A DNA stretch of 19,353 bases from Chryseobacterium gleum (GCA_945877005.1 CAMCQL010000013.1:1-19353); one strand, 5' to 3'; positions 6,852-15,447 are shown, numbered from the stretch's first letter. Program-made: numbers and translations. Notes: generated by a model not told the origin, from the sequence alone.

Positions 6852-8690
6852 ATGGATAAAAATACCCTTATCGGACTTGGATTAATAGGTGTAATTCTTG
6901 CTACTTTCACCTATTTTAATCAACCTACCCCTGAAGAAATTAAAAAAGGAAACGAACTTGTTAAAAAAGAGCAAGCTAAAACCAAAAAAGAAATAAAGTC
7001 TTCAAAAGAAATTAGTGCCAAAAGTAACATTTCAACTAATAAGTCAATAGTCTCTAATTCGCTATCAATTCTATCCAAAAATGAAATTATTGAGTTGAAA
7101 AACAACAAAATAACTGCTTTTGTAGCTACAAAAGGAGGAATGTTGGACGAAGTAAAACTTAACGATTATAAATCTTACCATCAATTTGCTAAGAATAAAT
7201 CTTCCCAAAAAACACTTTCTCTTTTTAAGTCTGGTAATTCTACAAATTCAATCAATTTCACAATAAATAACAAAATATATAAGTCAAAAGACTTAAATTT
7301 CAATATTGTCAAAAAATCAAAACAAAAAATTGTACTTGAAACTTTACTTGATGGAAAAGAACAACTTGAATTTATTTACAGCTTAAAACCTGAAGGATTT
7401 GAATTGAATTTTGAGGTAAAATTCAATGGAATCAATCAAAAAATTGACAATCCTACTTTTGAATGGGAAGCTTCTTTATCCAAATCTGAACGACTTCTTA
7501 GCGAACAACGTAGAGTTTCTACAGTATGTTTTAAAAGTCCCGATAAAGAATCTGACTATTTAAGCGAAGTATCAAATGACGAAGAAAAAATTGAAACGCC
7601 ATTAGAATGGGTAGCATTCAAACAGAGTTATTTCTCAACAATTATTCGTCCAAACATAAACTTTAACGCATCAAATTCTAGTTTAAAAATCACGAATTTT
7701 GGAGAACAACACCCAAAATATCACACACATATTAAAAAATACAGTGCGCTATTAGGATTAACAATCCCGAGTTCTAAATCAATTAAAATGAATTGGTATT
7801 TCGGTCCTAATGACTATGAAGTTCTTAAAGCTTATGATTCTAATTATGAGGACATCATAAATTATGGATGGGGATTGTTTAGATGGATAAATATCTATGC
7901 AATACAACCTATGTTCAATGCTTTTGCAGATATGGGTATTGGTCTTGGAATTGTTATTTTGTTGATTACGATCATCATCAAATTAGTTTTGACTCCAATT
8001 CAATGGAAAATGTATGTGTCATCTGCAAAAATGAGAATATTAAAACCAGAGATAGATGAATTGAACGCTAAATTTCCAAATAAAGAAGATGCAATGAAAA
8101 AACAGATGGAAATGATGTCACTTTACAAAGAAAGTGGTGCAAGTCCTATGGCTGGTTGTATACCTATGTTAATACAAATGCCTATTTTACTCTCAATATT
8201 TAGATTTTTTCCTGCAGCATTTGAATTAAGACAACAAAGCTTTTTATGGGCAGAAGATTTATCCTCCTTTGACTCTATTTATGATTTCGGAACATACATC
8301 CCATTGTATGGAGACCATGTATCTTTATTTACCCTACTTATGGCTGCAACAACTTTAGTGTATACATATATAAATAGTGGAAATGTTACACAACCACAGC
8401 AACCTGGTATGCCAGACATGAAAGTAATCATGTATATATTTCCATTTATGATGATTTTCTTTTTTAATAATTATTCCGCAGGATTAAGTTATTACTATTT
8501 TATTTCAACGCTTATCTCAATAATTATTATGTTAGCAATCAAACACTTTTTTGTTGACGAAGATAAGTTAAGACAAAAAATGGCCGCAAAAAAAATAAAA
8601 GCATCCGCTACTCCTAAAAAGAAATCTAAATTTCAAGAACGATTAGAATCAATGCAGAAAATGCAGCAAGAACGATTAAAGAAAAAATAA
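6852..8690 (+). CDS. yidC: Membrane protein insertase YidC/Oxa1
   Basis: Inserts and folds inner-membrane proteins, alone or with the Sec translocon. The 612-residue protein has the Gram-negative layout. A first transmembrane helix covers about residues 5-22, followed by a Lys-rich linker and a large periplasmic beta domain (about 70-335). The conserved Oxa1 core follows, with 'GWGLFRWINIYAIQPMF' and several membrane helices. The conserved hydrophilic-groove arginine is Arg395 in 'SSAKMRIL', aligned with the functional arginine of E. coli YidC ('MAKMRML'). 'SGASPMAGCIPMLIQMPI' is the family signature after the cytoplasmic coiled hairpin. The tail is strongly basic (ends LKKK), consistent with ribosome contact. 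The ATG is 2 bases after the pyrG stop, so translation is probably coupled. A strong terminator follows 19 bases after the stop. Confidence 0.97.
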   Translation: MDKNTLIGLGLIGVILATFTYFNQPTPEEIKKGNELVKKEQAKTKKEIKSSKEISAKSNISTNKSIVSNSLSILSKNEIIELKNNKITAFVATKGGMLDEVKLNDYKSYHQFAKNKSSQKTLSLFKSGNSTNSINFTINNKIYKSKDLNFNIVKKSKQKIVLETLLDGKEQLEFIYSLKPEGFELNFEVKFNGINQKIDNPTFEWEASLSKSERLLSEQRRVSTVCFKSPDKESDYLSEVSNDEEKIETPLEWVAFKQSYFSTIIRPNINFNASNSSLKITNFGEQHPKYHTHIKKYSALLGLTIPSSKSIKMNWYFGPNDYEVLKAYDSNYEDIINYGWGLFRWINIYAIQPMFNAFADMGIGLGIVILLITIIIKLVLTPIQWKMYVSSAKMRILKPEIDELNAKFPNKEDAMKKQMEMMSLYKESGASPMAGCIPMLIQMPILLSIFRFFPAAFELRQQSFLWAEDLSSFDSIYDFGTYIPLYGDHVSLFTLLMAATTLVYTYINSGNVTQPQQPGMPDMKVIMYIFPFMMIFFFNNYSAGLSYYYFISTLISIIIMLAIKHFFVDEDKLRQKMAAKKIKASATPKKKSKFQERLESMQKMQQERLKKK

Positions 8691-8709
8691 AAAACTTCTT
8701 AAATTTTAC

Positions 8710-8743
8710 ACAAAAGGAATTCTTGTAATTCCTTTTGTCTTTT
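8710..8743 (+). terminator. Rho-independent terminator after pyrG-yidC
   Basis: A perfect 12-bp stem (8710-8721 pairs with 8727-8738, arms ACAAAAGGAATT / AATTCCTTTTGT) with a 5-base CTTGT loop is followed by CTTTT. It starts 19 bases after the yidC stop. The stem is AT-rich but long and perfect. Its right arm supplies a TTTG that may serve as the -33 box of the next promoter. Confidence 0.85.
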
Positions 8744-8763
8744 AAAAAAAATAAATAGATTTA
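8734..8763 (+). promoter_or_regulatory. Candidate promoter of the hydroxyacyl-CoA dehydrogenase gene
   Basis: TTTG (8734-8737) and TAGATTTA (8756-8763) are 18 bases apart, within the 17-23 spacing described for Flavobacterium promoters. The -7 element differs from TAnnTTTG only in the last base. The ATG at 8781 is 17 bases downstream. The -33 box lies inside the right arm of the preceding terminator. Confidence 0.4.
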
Positions 8764-8780
8764 TAATAAAACATAAAGAA

Positions 8781-9668
8781 ATGAAAAATATATCTGTAAT
8801 AGGTTCTGGAACAATGGGGAATGGAATTGCGCATACTTTTGCTCAATTTGGATATGATGTGACACTTATTGACATATCAGAAAAAGCCATTGAGAAAGGA
8901 ATTGCAACAATCGAAAAAAACCTTGAAAGACAAGTTTCAAAAGGAAATCTAAATATTGAAGAAAAAGAAAATACATTACGAAGAATAACAACTTCAACTT
9001 CACTTGAAGAAGGAGTGAAAAACGCATTTTTAGTCATTGAAGCAGCAACAGAAAATATTAATTTAAAACTATCTATTTTCAAACAATTGGATCAGTTTGC
9101 ACCAAAAAACGCGATTCTTGCATCCAATACATCTTCAATATCGATTACAGCAATTGGAGCAGTTACAGAACGTCCTGAGAACGTCATTGGAATGCATTTT
9201 ATGAATCCAGTTCCAGTTATGAAATTGGTGGAAATAATACGTGGTTACTCAACGTCAAACGAAGTTACTGCAACCATAATTGATATATCTAAAACACTTC
9301 AAAAAACACCAGTGGAAGTAAATGATTATCCTGGATTTGTGGCAAATAGAATTTTGATGCCAATGATTAATGAAGCAATTTATACACTTTACGAAGGTGT
9401 TGCTGGCGTTGAAGAAATTGATACAGTAATGAAACTAGGTATGGCTCATCCTATGGGACCATTACAATTAGCCGATTTCATTGGATTAGATGTTTGCTTG
9501 GCTATCTTAAATGTTTTATACGATGGATTTAAACAAGCAAAATATGCTCCATGCCCATTATTAGTAAATATGGTAACGGCAAAAAAATTAGGTATAAAGA
9601 CATCAGAAGGTTTCTACCAATGGGGACATGGAACTAAAGAACTTATTGTATCTGAAAAATTTAAATAA
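8781..9668 (+). CDS. 3-hydroxyacyl-CoA (3-hydroxybutyryl-CoA) dehydrogenase
   Basis: Oxidises or reduces the 3-hydroxy group of short-chain acyl-CoA with NAD(P), interconverting 3-hydroxybutyryl-CoA and acetoacetyl-CoA. The 295-residue length is that of the single-function bacterial enzyme (Hbd/PaaH type). An N-terminal Rossmann fold carries 'GSGTMGNGIA' (8-17) and Asp31 at the end of beta-2, which points to NAD rather than NADP. 'EAATEN' (87-92) and 'ASNTSS' with Ser118 follow. The catalytic His139 sits in 'GMHFMNPVPVM' with Glu151, and Asn189 is in 'GFVANR'. The C-terminal helical domain has 'MGPLQLADFIGLD'. All catalytic residues are present. The muramidase gene follows 5 bases later, so the two are probably one transcript. 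Whether it works in fatty-acid degradation, phenylacetate use or butyrate-type metabolism is not shown by its neighbours. Confidence 0.95.
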   Translation: MKNISVIGSGTMGNGIAHTFAQFGYDVTLIDISEKAIEKGIATIEKNLERQVSKGNLNIEEKENTLRRITTSTSLEEGVKNAFLVIEAATENINLKLSIFKQLDQFAPKNAILASNTSSISITAIGAVTERPENVIGMHFMNPVPVMKLVEIIRGYSTSNEVTATIIDISKTLQKTPVEVNDYPGFVANRILMPMINEAIYTLYEGVAGVEEIDTVMKLGMAHPMGPLQLADFIGLDVCLAILNVLYDGFKQAKYAPCPLLVNMVTAKKLGIKTSEGFYQWGHGTKELIVSEKFK

Positions 9669-9673
9669 TTAGG

Positions 9674-10501
9674 ATGGCAAAAACAACTCGTCCGCCAATT
9701 AGAATTGTACAAAATAAGACTGCCAAAACTTCAACCGTTTCAAGAAGAAAAAAAACAGGGAAAAAGAAAAATAATTTACAACTTAAGACCTGGATTTGGG
9801 TAGGAATAGGCAGTGTCGTATTATTTATATTAATTTTAAATTTCTTGCCTGATTCAACTAGAATAAACGAAAAAGAAAAGATAAAACAACTCACGATACA
9901 CATTCCCGAAGGATTTAATAGTTTCGGTATAGATATTTCGCATCATCAAGGAATTATTAATTGGGATAAAATACTACACAAAAACAAAATGGATACATTA
10001 ATTAATTTTGTTTATTGTAAGGCAACAGAAGGTACTAATTTTATAGATGAGGAATGGGAGAGAAATCGAAAATCTCTAAATGAGCTTGGAGTAAGAAATG
10101 GATCCTATCACTTTTTTAACCCAAATAAGGATCCAATCAAGCAAGCAAAGCACTTTATTTCTATTTGGAAACCAAGAGACATTGATTTACCACCAGTATT
10201 AGACGTAGAGATAGAGAATGCTGAAAAAAATGATGCTGAATTAAAAAAATCAATGACTAAATGGTTATTGTATGTCGAGAAAAAAACTGGTCACCATCCT
10301 GTAATATACACCCAAGATAATTTCTTTATAGAAAAATTTAAAAATGATTTTTTAAACTATAATTTTTGGATTGCAAGTTATACCAGAAAACCAATGGAAT
10401 TAAATTATAAAAGAATTGTTCATTGGCAATATTCAAAAAGTGGTGAAATTCCTGGAATAAATGAAAAAGTGGATTTAAACGTTTCAAAACAAAAAATTTA
10501 A
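9674..10501 (+). CDS. Membrane-anchored GH25 lysozyme (muramidase)
   Basis: A glycoside hydrolase family 25 enzyme, which cuts the MurNAc-GlcNAc backbone of peptidoglycan. It has a 40-residue, very basic cytoplasmic N-terminus ('RRKKTGKKK'), then one transmembrane helix (about 41-58) with no signal-peptide cut site, so the catalytic part should face the periplasm in a type II orientation. The GH25 barrel runs from about 80 to the end. It shows 'GIDISHHQG' with Asp87, 'CKATEG' (115-120), 'GSYHFF' (143-148), the catalytic pair in 'VLDVEIE' (Asp177, Glu179), 'HWQYS' (250-254) and 'VDLN' (266-269). The domain is complete at 275 residues in total. It follows the dehydrogenase by 5 bases. Its 3' end faces the tamL 3' end with only 6 bases between. 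An anchored muramidase may take part in wall remodelling rather than defence; that role is inference. Confidence 0.9.
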   Translation: MAKTTRPPIRIVQNKTAKTSTVSRRKKTGKKKNNLQLKTWIWVGIGSVVLFILILNFLPDSTRINEKEKIKQLTIHIPEGFNSFGIDISHHQGIINWDKILHKNKMDTLINFVYCKATEGTNFIDEEWERNRKSLNELGVRNGSYHFFNPNKDPIKQAKHFISIWKPRDIDLPPVLDVEIENAEKNDAELKKSMTKWLLYVEKKTGHHPVIYTQDNFFIEKFKNDFLNYNFWIASYTRKPMELNYKRIVHWQYSKSGEIPGINEKVDLNVSKQKI

Positions 10502-10507
10502 TTCAGG

Positions 10508-13153
10508 TTAGAATGGATAGCCTATTCCGACTCTAATAGAATTAATTATATCGTTCCAATTCTTGGGGAAAAAAGGACTACTAAACTTCGCCGGATTTTC
10601 ATCAATGACCTTCTGCACTTCTTGATCAGTAGGGTCAAAAAACCATCTTTTCCCTGAAGTTAATGCAGGATTTCTTAGTTTAAAACCAATATCCATCCGT
10701 AAAATAAAATACTCAAAATCAGCTCGTAAACCAAGACCCGATGCTACAGAAATTTCATTCATCCAAGATTTCGAGAATTGACTCCCTGGTCTTTTTTCGT
10801 CTAAATTATAAGTCCATATATTTCCCGCATCCATAAAAACAGCCCCTCTTAGGTATTTGGTAAGCTTAAACCTGTATTCAGTTGAAAATGCTAATCTAAT
10901 ATCACCTAATTGAACAGTAGAATAATTTTTATCAAGGTAATAGTTATAAGATCCAGGACCTAATGATCCAGCTCTCCATCCCCTATTATCATTGGGACCA
11001 CCTCCAAAAAAACTGTAATCAAAAGGTAAGGCTAACTTAGAATTCCCATAAGGAATACCTATGCCTATTCCTAATTTATAATTTAGACTATTAAACCTTG
11101 AAAAAGGAACACCTTGAATGAATTCATTATCTAGTTTAACAAATTGAGAGTAAGGAACACCCAGAATCATATATTGATTTTGATTGTTCTTTATTTGATA
11201 ACTTCTGAAAATATTTAAAACGTTTCCTGAAATATCAAGATTGGATTTATAATTAAAAACCTTATTATTTGAAGTGCTTTTGTGAGAATAAATCAATTTT
11301 AAATCTTGCCAATTCATTAAATTAGTATAATAATTTTGTGTGAAAGGATCCTTAAAATTGTAGATGTTTTTCTTGAAAGTTTCATCAAAATTTAAAAAGT
11401 TAGAAAAATTGATTGACGTAACCCCCGGAAAACCAATTTGAAGTTCATTTTTATCACTAAAACTTAGTGAATATAAAAAAGACAACCTAAATGATTCTCT
11501 TGTGAAAACATTTCTATGCTGAAAGCCTAAATTAGTGGCTAGAATTGTTTGTTTCTTAATTGATTTCGATTTAAACAAGAAAGAAAAAGGATAAATTCCC
11601 GGTAATTCTAATTTCATAGAGGGCCCTATTTCAAAGGTGTTAAAAACTTGATTTGCAGCATTATTTGTAGAATTCAAATTTTGATCAGTGGAAGAGTATG
11701 CTAATGTTGGCATTGATTGAAATCCACCTGTTAAACTCAATGTAAATCGTTCAGCTCCTTTAAATAAATTTATATTCGTATAATTCGCAGATCCTGAAAA
11801 TCCGAAAAAAACATCAGAGCGTGTAAACCTCAAAGACAATGGAAAGGAGTGTGTTTTCTTTAATACCAAATAAAAATGAACCTCTATTTTGGAAGTTGCG
11901 TAATCTTCAATAATCTCAGGTTTTACAAGTTGAAACAATCCTAAATTTGCAAGGTTAAAATTTGTTTTATCCACAAGAGATTGAGTGTAATTAGAATCCA
12001 CAAAAACAAAGTTTTGTTGATCAAACACATCAGGTTTAAATGGTAAATACGAATTATAAGTGACATGAATTAACGATGAAGATTGATTTCTTTTGTAACG
12101 TAAAGTATCAAGTGTTCTAACAAAACCATTTGAAAACAAGGTTAAATTAGATCTATACACTTTATTTTTAAACCCATCAAGGACATAACTTGTATCAATG
12201 ACATGAAAATAGACAGCATTAATTTTCTTTAATGAAAAAGGCACTATTTCTTTTAACCCAGAATTAACAGATATGGTTCGATCCAACAATTGCATTTCAA
12301 CAGATACACTTTTGGAAATATTTGAAGAATCAACTAAGAATTTAACATTTGAATTAGAGAAACCATACAATCCTTGTTCCCTGAAAAAATAAGCAACTTT
12401 TTCTCTATAATCATCCAATAATTTACTGTCAAATTTTGTTTTATTTAACTCAATATTGGAATGTAGATCTTCTTTAAACTTCTTATAAATTCCAATTAAA
12501 GTATCATTTGAAGATGTTACTTTAAATTCTGAAATCACAAAAGGTCGACCTGTATGTATTTGATAATAGACTTTTGCTTTTTTCTTTTTATATTCTATTT
12601 TTGATACTATTGAAGCATCATAATATCCTTTTGAGTGTAAAAAAACTTTAAATTGATCTAGCGTTTTATTGTAATAAATTGAATCAAAAATTACTGGAGG
12701 TTCGCCAAGTTTAAACTTCATCCACTCCATAAATGATAATCGAATATTTGTAGTGTCTTCTAGAAACAAGTCTTTTTTCTCATAAAAACTCTCTCCTCTT
12801 TTTTGTGATTTTTGTATTCTTTTCTCATTTACAATCTTGTTTTTTTTTATTTTTCTAGCATTCGATCGTTTCACTCGCTCTAACAATTTCAGGTGCTTTT
12901 TTTGAACCGTAGAAGAGTCTATTGAATTATGAACCAACAATGAGAAAGGTAAACCTAAGATTTTTTGATTTGGCACCTGTCGTATAATACTCTTAAAATC
13001 AGAATAATAAACCTTATCACCTTTAATATTTAATTTGTTTTTGATAAGTAAATACTGATTTTTCGGAACAGAGGTATACCTACTACAACCTACAATTAAC
13101 CCTCCAAACAATAGGAAGAATAAAAGATTATATGTATGTTTGAATAGTTTCAA
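10508..13153 (-). CDS. tamL: TamL-type outer-membrane lipoprotein (BamA/TamA superfamily)
   Basis: An 881-residue Omp85-superfamily protein of the lipidated Bacteroidota type (TamL), thought to help insert or assemble outer-membrane components with the inner-membrane-spanning TamB. The start is TTG at 13153: an in-frame TAA lies two codons upstream and no Met follows for over 100 residues. Residues 1-22 form a lipoprotein signal with lipobox 'LIVGC' and lipidated Cys23. A Lys/Arg-rich stretch (about 95-130) precedes POTRA-like repeats (for example 'GRPFVISEFKV'). The C-terminal half is a beta barrel with 'GGPNDNRGWRAGSLGPGSY', which holds the RGW counterpart of the conserved loop-6 motif of BamA. 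The last residue is Phe ('RVGIGYPF'), the classic barrel end signal. No tamB gene is adjacent. The gene is divergent from the RNA methyltransferase and convergent with the GH25 gene. A plain BamA is unlikely because of the lipobox and overall layout. Confidence 0.9.
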   Translation of the reverse strand: MKLFKHTYNLLFFLLFGGLIVGCSRYTSVPKNQYLLIKNKLNIKGDKVYYSDFKSIIRQVPNQKILGLPFSLLVHNSIDSSTVQKKHLKLLERVKRSNARKIKKNKIVNEKRIQKSQKRGESFYEKKDLFLEDTTNIRLSFMEWMKFKLGEPPVIFDSIYYNKTLDQFKVFLHSKGYYDASIVSKIEYKKKKAKVYYQIHTGRPFVISEFKVTSSNDTLIGIYKKFKEDLHSNIELNKTKFDSKLLDDYREKVAYFFREQGLYGFSNSNVKFLVDSSNISKSVSVEMQLLDRTISVNSGLKEIVPFSLKKINAVYFHVIDTSYVLDGFKNKVYRSNLTLFSNGFVRTLDTLRYKRNQSSSLIHVTYNSYLPFKPDVFDQQNFVFVDSNYTQSLVDKTNFNLANLGLFQLVKPEIIEDYATSKIEVHFYLVLKKTHSFPLSLRFTRSDVFFGFSGSANYTNINLFKGAERFTLSLTGGFQSMPTLAYSSTDQNLNSTNNAANQVFNTFEIGPSMKLELPGIYPFSFLFKSKSIKKQTILATNLGFQHRNVFTRESFRLSFLYSLSFSDKNELQIGFPGVTSINFSNFLNFDETFKKNIYNFKDPFTQNYYTNLMNWQDLKLIYSHKSTSNNKVFNYKSNLDISGNVLNIFRSYQIKNNQNQYMILGVPYSQFVKLDNEFIQGVPFSRFNSLNYKLGIGIGIPYGNSKLALPFDYSFFGGGPNDNRGWRAGSLGPGSYNYYLDKNYSTVQLGDIRLAFSTEYRFKLTKYLRGAVFMDAGNIWTYNLDEKRPGSQFSKSWMNEISVASGLGLRADFEYFILRMDIGFKLRNPALTSGKRWFFDPTDQEVQKVIDENPAKFSSPFFPKNWNDIINSIRVGIGYPF
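13135..13142 (+). promoter_or_regulatory. Candidate -7 element for the RNA methyltransferase gene
   Basis: TATGTTTG matches TAnnTTTG on the plus strand, 45 bases before the ATG at 13188. It lies inside the first codons of tamL (opposite strand). No TTTG/TTG box is visible 17-23 bases upstream, so support is partial. Confidence 0.3.
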
Positions 13154-13169
13154 TAGTTAGTTATAATAA

Positions 13170-13198
13170 CAAAAGTAACAAAAAGTGATGATTACAAA
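13170..13198 (-). promoter_or_regulatory. Promoter of tamL, overlapping the start of the methyltransferase gene
   Basis: Read on the minus strand, TTTG (13198-13195) and TACTTTTG (13177-13170) are separated by 17 bases and both match the Bacteroidota consensus. The tamL TTG start is 16 bases after the -7 element, implying a very short leader. The -33 box lies within codons 3-4 of the divergent gene. Confidence 0.55.
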
Positions 13199-13922
13199 AG
13201 CAGATATCAAATTTATAAAATCACTCCAAAATAAAAAGGAACGGGTTCTTTCAGGAAAATTTGTAATCGAAGGAGAAAAGATTGTCAATGAAGCTATAAT
13301 TTATGCTAAAACGAATATCGATCATATTTATGCTACTTCTATTTTCATTGAACAAAACGATATCCCCTCAACGATTTCTGTAACTGAAGTATTACCTCAA
13401 GATCTTGCAAAAATATCCACATTAAACACACCAAATAAAGCCATCGGCATCTGTAAAAAACAACCATCGACTAACCAAACGTCTAATTTAATTCTCGTAC
13501 TCGATCACATACAAGATCCTGGAAATTTGGGTACAATAATCCGACTAGCGGACTGGTTTGGTATTTTAGAAATCATATGTTCTGAAAATACGGTTGATTG
13601 TTATAATTCAAAAGTAATTCAATCTACAATGGGAGCTATTTTTAGAGTAAACATTTCCTATAAACCCCTTGATGAATTTCTTGAAAACACAACACTCCCT
13701 ATATATGGTGCGCTTCTAAACGGAGAGAATGTATTTACTACCAAATTCAATGAAAAAGGAATATTATTGTTAGGAAATGAAGGCAATGGTATTTCTGAAG
13801 CACTAAAAAAATTTATTTCTCATAAAATAACCATCCCTAAATACGGTGAATCAGAATCATTGAATGTCGCCATGGCAGCATCAATTATTGTCGGGAGTTA
13901 TTTTCAATCTTTGCAACAATAG
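13188..13922 (+). CDS. SpoU/TrmH-family RNA 2'-O-methyltransferase (RlmB-like)
   Basis: Methylates the 2'-OH of a nucleotide in rRNA or tRNA using S-adenosylmethionine. I start it at ATG 13188 (244 residues); a GTG directly before it (13185) would add one residue and is less likely. The N-terminal substrate-binding domain has 'FVIEGEKIV'. The SPOUT knot domain has all three motifs: 'GNLGTIIR' (about 112-119, with the conserved Asn and Arg), 'LLGNEGNGIS' (about 194-203) and 'IPKYGESESLNVAMAASI' near the C-terminus. The exact target nucleotide cannot be set from sequence, so RlmB is only the closest label. The gene is divergent from tamL. Its last 38 bases overlap the 3' end of the oppositely oriented oxidoreductase gene. 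Confidence 0.92.
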   Translation: MITKADIKFIKSLQNKKERVLSGKFVIEGEKIVNEAIIYAKTNIDHIYATSIFIEQNDIPSTISVTEVLPQDLAKISTLNTPNKAIGICKKQPSTNQTSNLILVLDHIQDPGNLGTIIRLADWFGILEIICSENTVDCYNSKVIQSTMGAIFRVNISYKPLDEFLENTTLPIYGALLNGENVFTTKFNEKGILLLGNEGNGISEALKKFISHKITIPKYGESESLNVAMAASIIVGSYFQSLQQ

Positions 13923-15447
13923 CATCAACGCATTTCATTCCATCTAATGCCGCAGAAATAATACCCCCAGCATAACCTGCACCTTCAGCACAAGGGTATA
14001 AACCTACTAGTTCGGGATGTTGACATGTCTCAGAATCTCTTGGAATTTGAATTGGAGAACTTGTTCTTGACTCAGGAGCATGCAAAACAGCATCATTCGT
14101 AATGAAACCAGGCATTTTTTTTTCAAAATCAATGAATGCCTGTCGAAGTCTGGACGCAATAAATACCGGTAATATATCATTAAGATTCACACTCACAATT
14201 CCTGGCTGATATGAAGACCTTGGGAAATCAACAGATACTTTATTTTCAATAAAATCCTTTAGACATTGAGCAGGAACTTTTTGTGAACTACCTGCAGCCT
14301 CCCAACATGTCTTTTCAACTTGTTTCTGAAAATTCAAACAAACTAGGGGGTCAGTAGAATAATTATCAAAATCTTCTGGATAAACACTTACTACAATCCC
14401 TGAATTTGCATACGGATTATTTCTTTTTGAAGGCGACCAACCATTTGTGACAACTTCATTTTGCTCTGTCGCACAAGGAGCAATAATTCCACCTGGACAC
14501 ATACAAAAAGAATACACACCACGATCTTCTACTTGTGTAACAAGTGCATAAGAAGCTGGCGGAATGTATTCATCGTTGATTCGTCCATGGTATTGAATTT
14601 TATCAATAAATTCCTGTCGATGTTCCACTCTCACTCCCAATGCAAAAGGCTTAGCAATTAATTTAATTCCCTTATTATGAATCAACTCAAAGATATCTCT
14701 TGCAGAATGACCTGTTGCTAATATTAAATTCTCAACATAAAATTCTTTTGAAGCATTAATCACAATCTTTTCCAATTGATTATTCTTATAAATCAAATCT
14801 GTCAGTTTGTTTTCAAAATGAACTTCACCACCAGCTTTTAGAATAAGATTTCTAATATTTTCAATAAGTTTTGGTAGTTTGTTCGTACCAATATGCGGGT
14901 GTGCATCTACTAAAATATCAGGATTAGCACCAAAATAAACGAACCATTCCATCGCTCTTAATACATCACCTCTCTTTTTCGAACGAGTGTAAAGCTTTCC
15001 ATCTGAATAAGTACCAGCTCCACCTTCCCCGAAACAATAATTGGATTCAGAATTAACCAAGTGCTCTTTATTCAAACGTGCTAAATCTCTTCTTCTTGCT
15101 TGTACGTCTTTGCCTCGTTCAAAAACAATTGGACAAAATCCATTTTGTATTGCTCTCAATGCAGCAAATAAACCTGCAGGACCTGCTCCAACAATATGTA
15201 TTTTTTCAGCATTTCTTACATCACGAAATGGAAAAGATTTTAATTCAGAAACCTCTTCTTTGGTTGAGAAAATCTCAAAAAGCGCATTTACTTTGATATT
15301 TCTTGATCGGGCGTCGAATGATCTTTTTTTCCATCTAAAAATAAAATCATCTTTAAGTTTTGGATTAACAGAAAGTAATTTTTCACGAATAATTGATTCG
15401 TTCTTAGCTTCTTCAGGTGTTAACTTTAATTCAATTAATTGACTCAT
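13885..15447 (-). CDS. FAD-dependent oxidoreductase, COG2509 type
   Basis: A 520-residue FAD-dependent dehydrogenase of an uncharacterised but widespread family. An N-terminal ~80-residue domain precedes the dinucleotide-binding fold with 'HIVGAGPAG' (84-92) and Glu110 at the end of the second strand for the FAD ribose. Then come 'NYCFGEGGAGTYSDGKLYTR' (136-155), a family hallmark, and a second nucleotide-contact segment 'ILATGHSARDIFE'. The C-terminal 'YPCAEGAGYAGGI' closes the FAD site. The substrate is unknown. It has no signal peptide or membrane helix, so it is cytosolic. Its ATG overlaps the porT stop by one base (TAATG), suggesting coupled translation at the end of a five-gene operon. 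Its 3' end lies inside the methyltransferase gene on the other strand. Confidence 0.9.
   Translation of the reverse strand: MSQLIELKLTPEEAKNESIIREKLLSVNPKLKDDFIFRWKKRSFDARSRNIKVNALFEIFSTKEEVSELKSFPFRDVRNAEKIHIVGAGPAGLFAALRAIQNGFCPIVFERGKDVQARRRDLARLNKEHLVNSESNYCFGEGGAGTYSDGKLYTRSKKRGDVLRAMEWFVYFGANPDILVDAHPHIGTNKLPKLIENIRNLILKAGGEVHFENKLTDLIYKNNQLEKIVINASKEFYVENLILATGHSARDIFELIHNKGIKLIAKPFALGVRVEHRQEFIDKIQYHGRINDEYIPPASYALVTQVEDRGVYSFCMCPGGIIAPCATEQNEVVTNGWSPSKRNNPYANSGIVVSVYPEDFDNYSTDPLVCLNFQKQVEKTCWEAAGSSQKVPAQCLKDFIENKVSVDFPRSSYQPGIVSVNLNDILPVFIASRLRQAFIDFEKKMPGFITNDAVLHAPESRTSSPIQIPRDSETCQHPELVGLYPCAEGAGYAGGIISAALDGMKCVDAIVAKIENNSRQ

Noticed and set aside
15041..15442. A 133-codon open frame on the plus strand.
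   Set aside because: It lies antisense to the well-supported FAD oxidoreductase N-terminal half and has no independent support.
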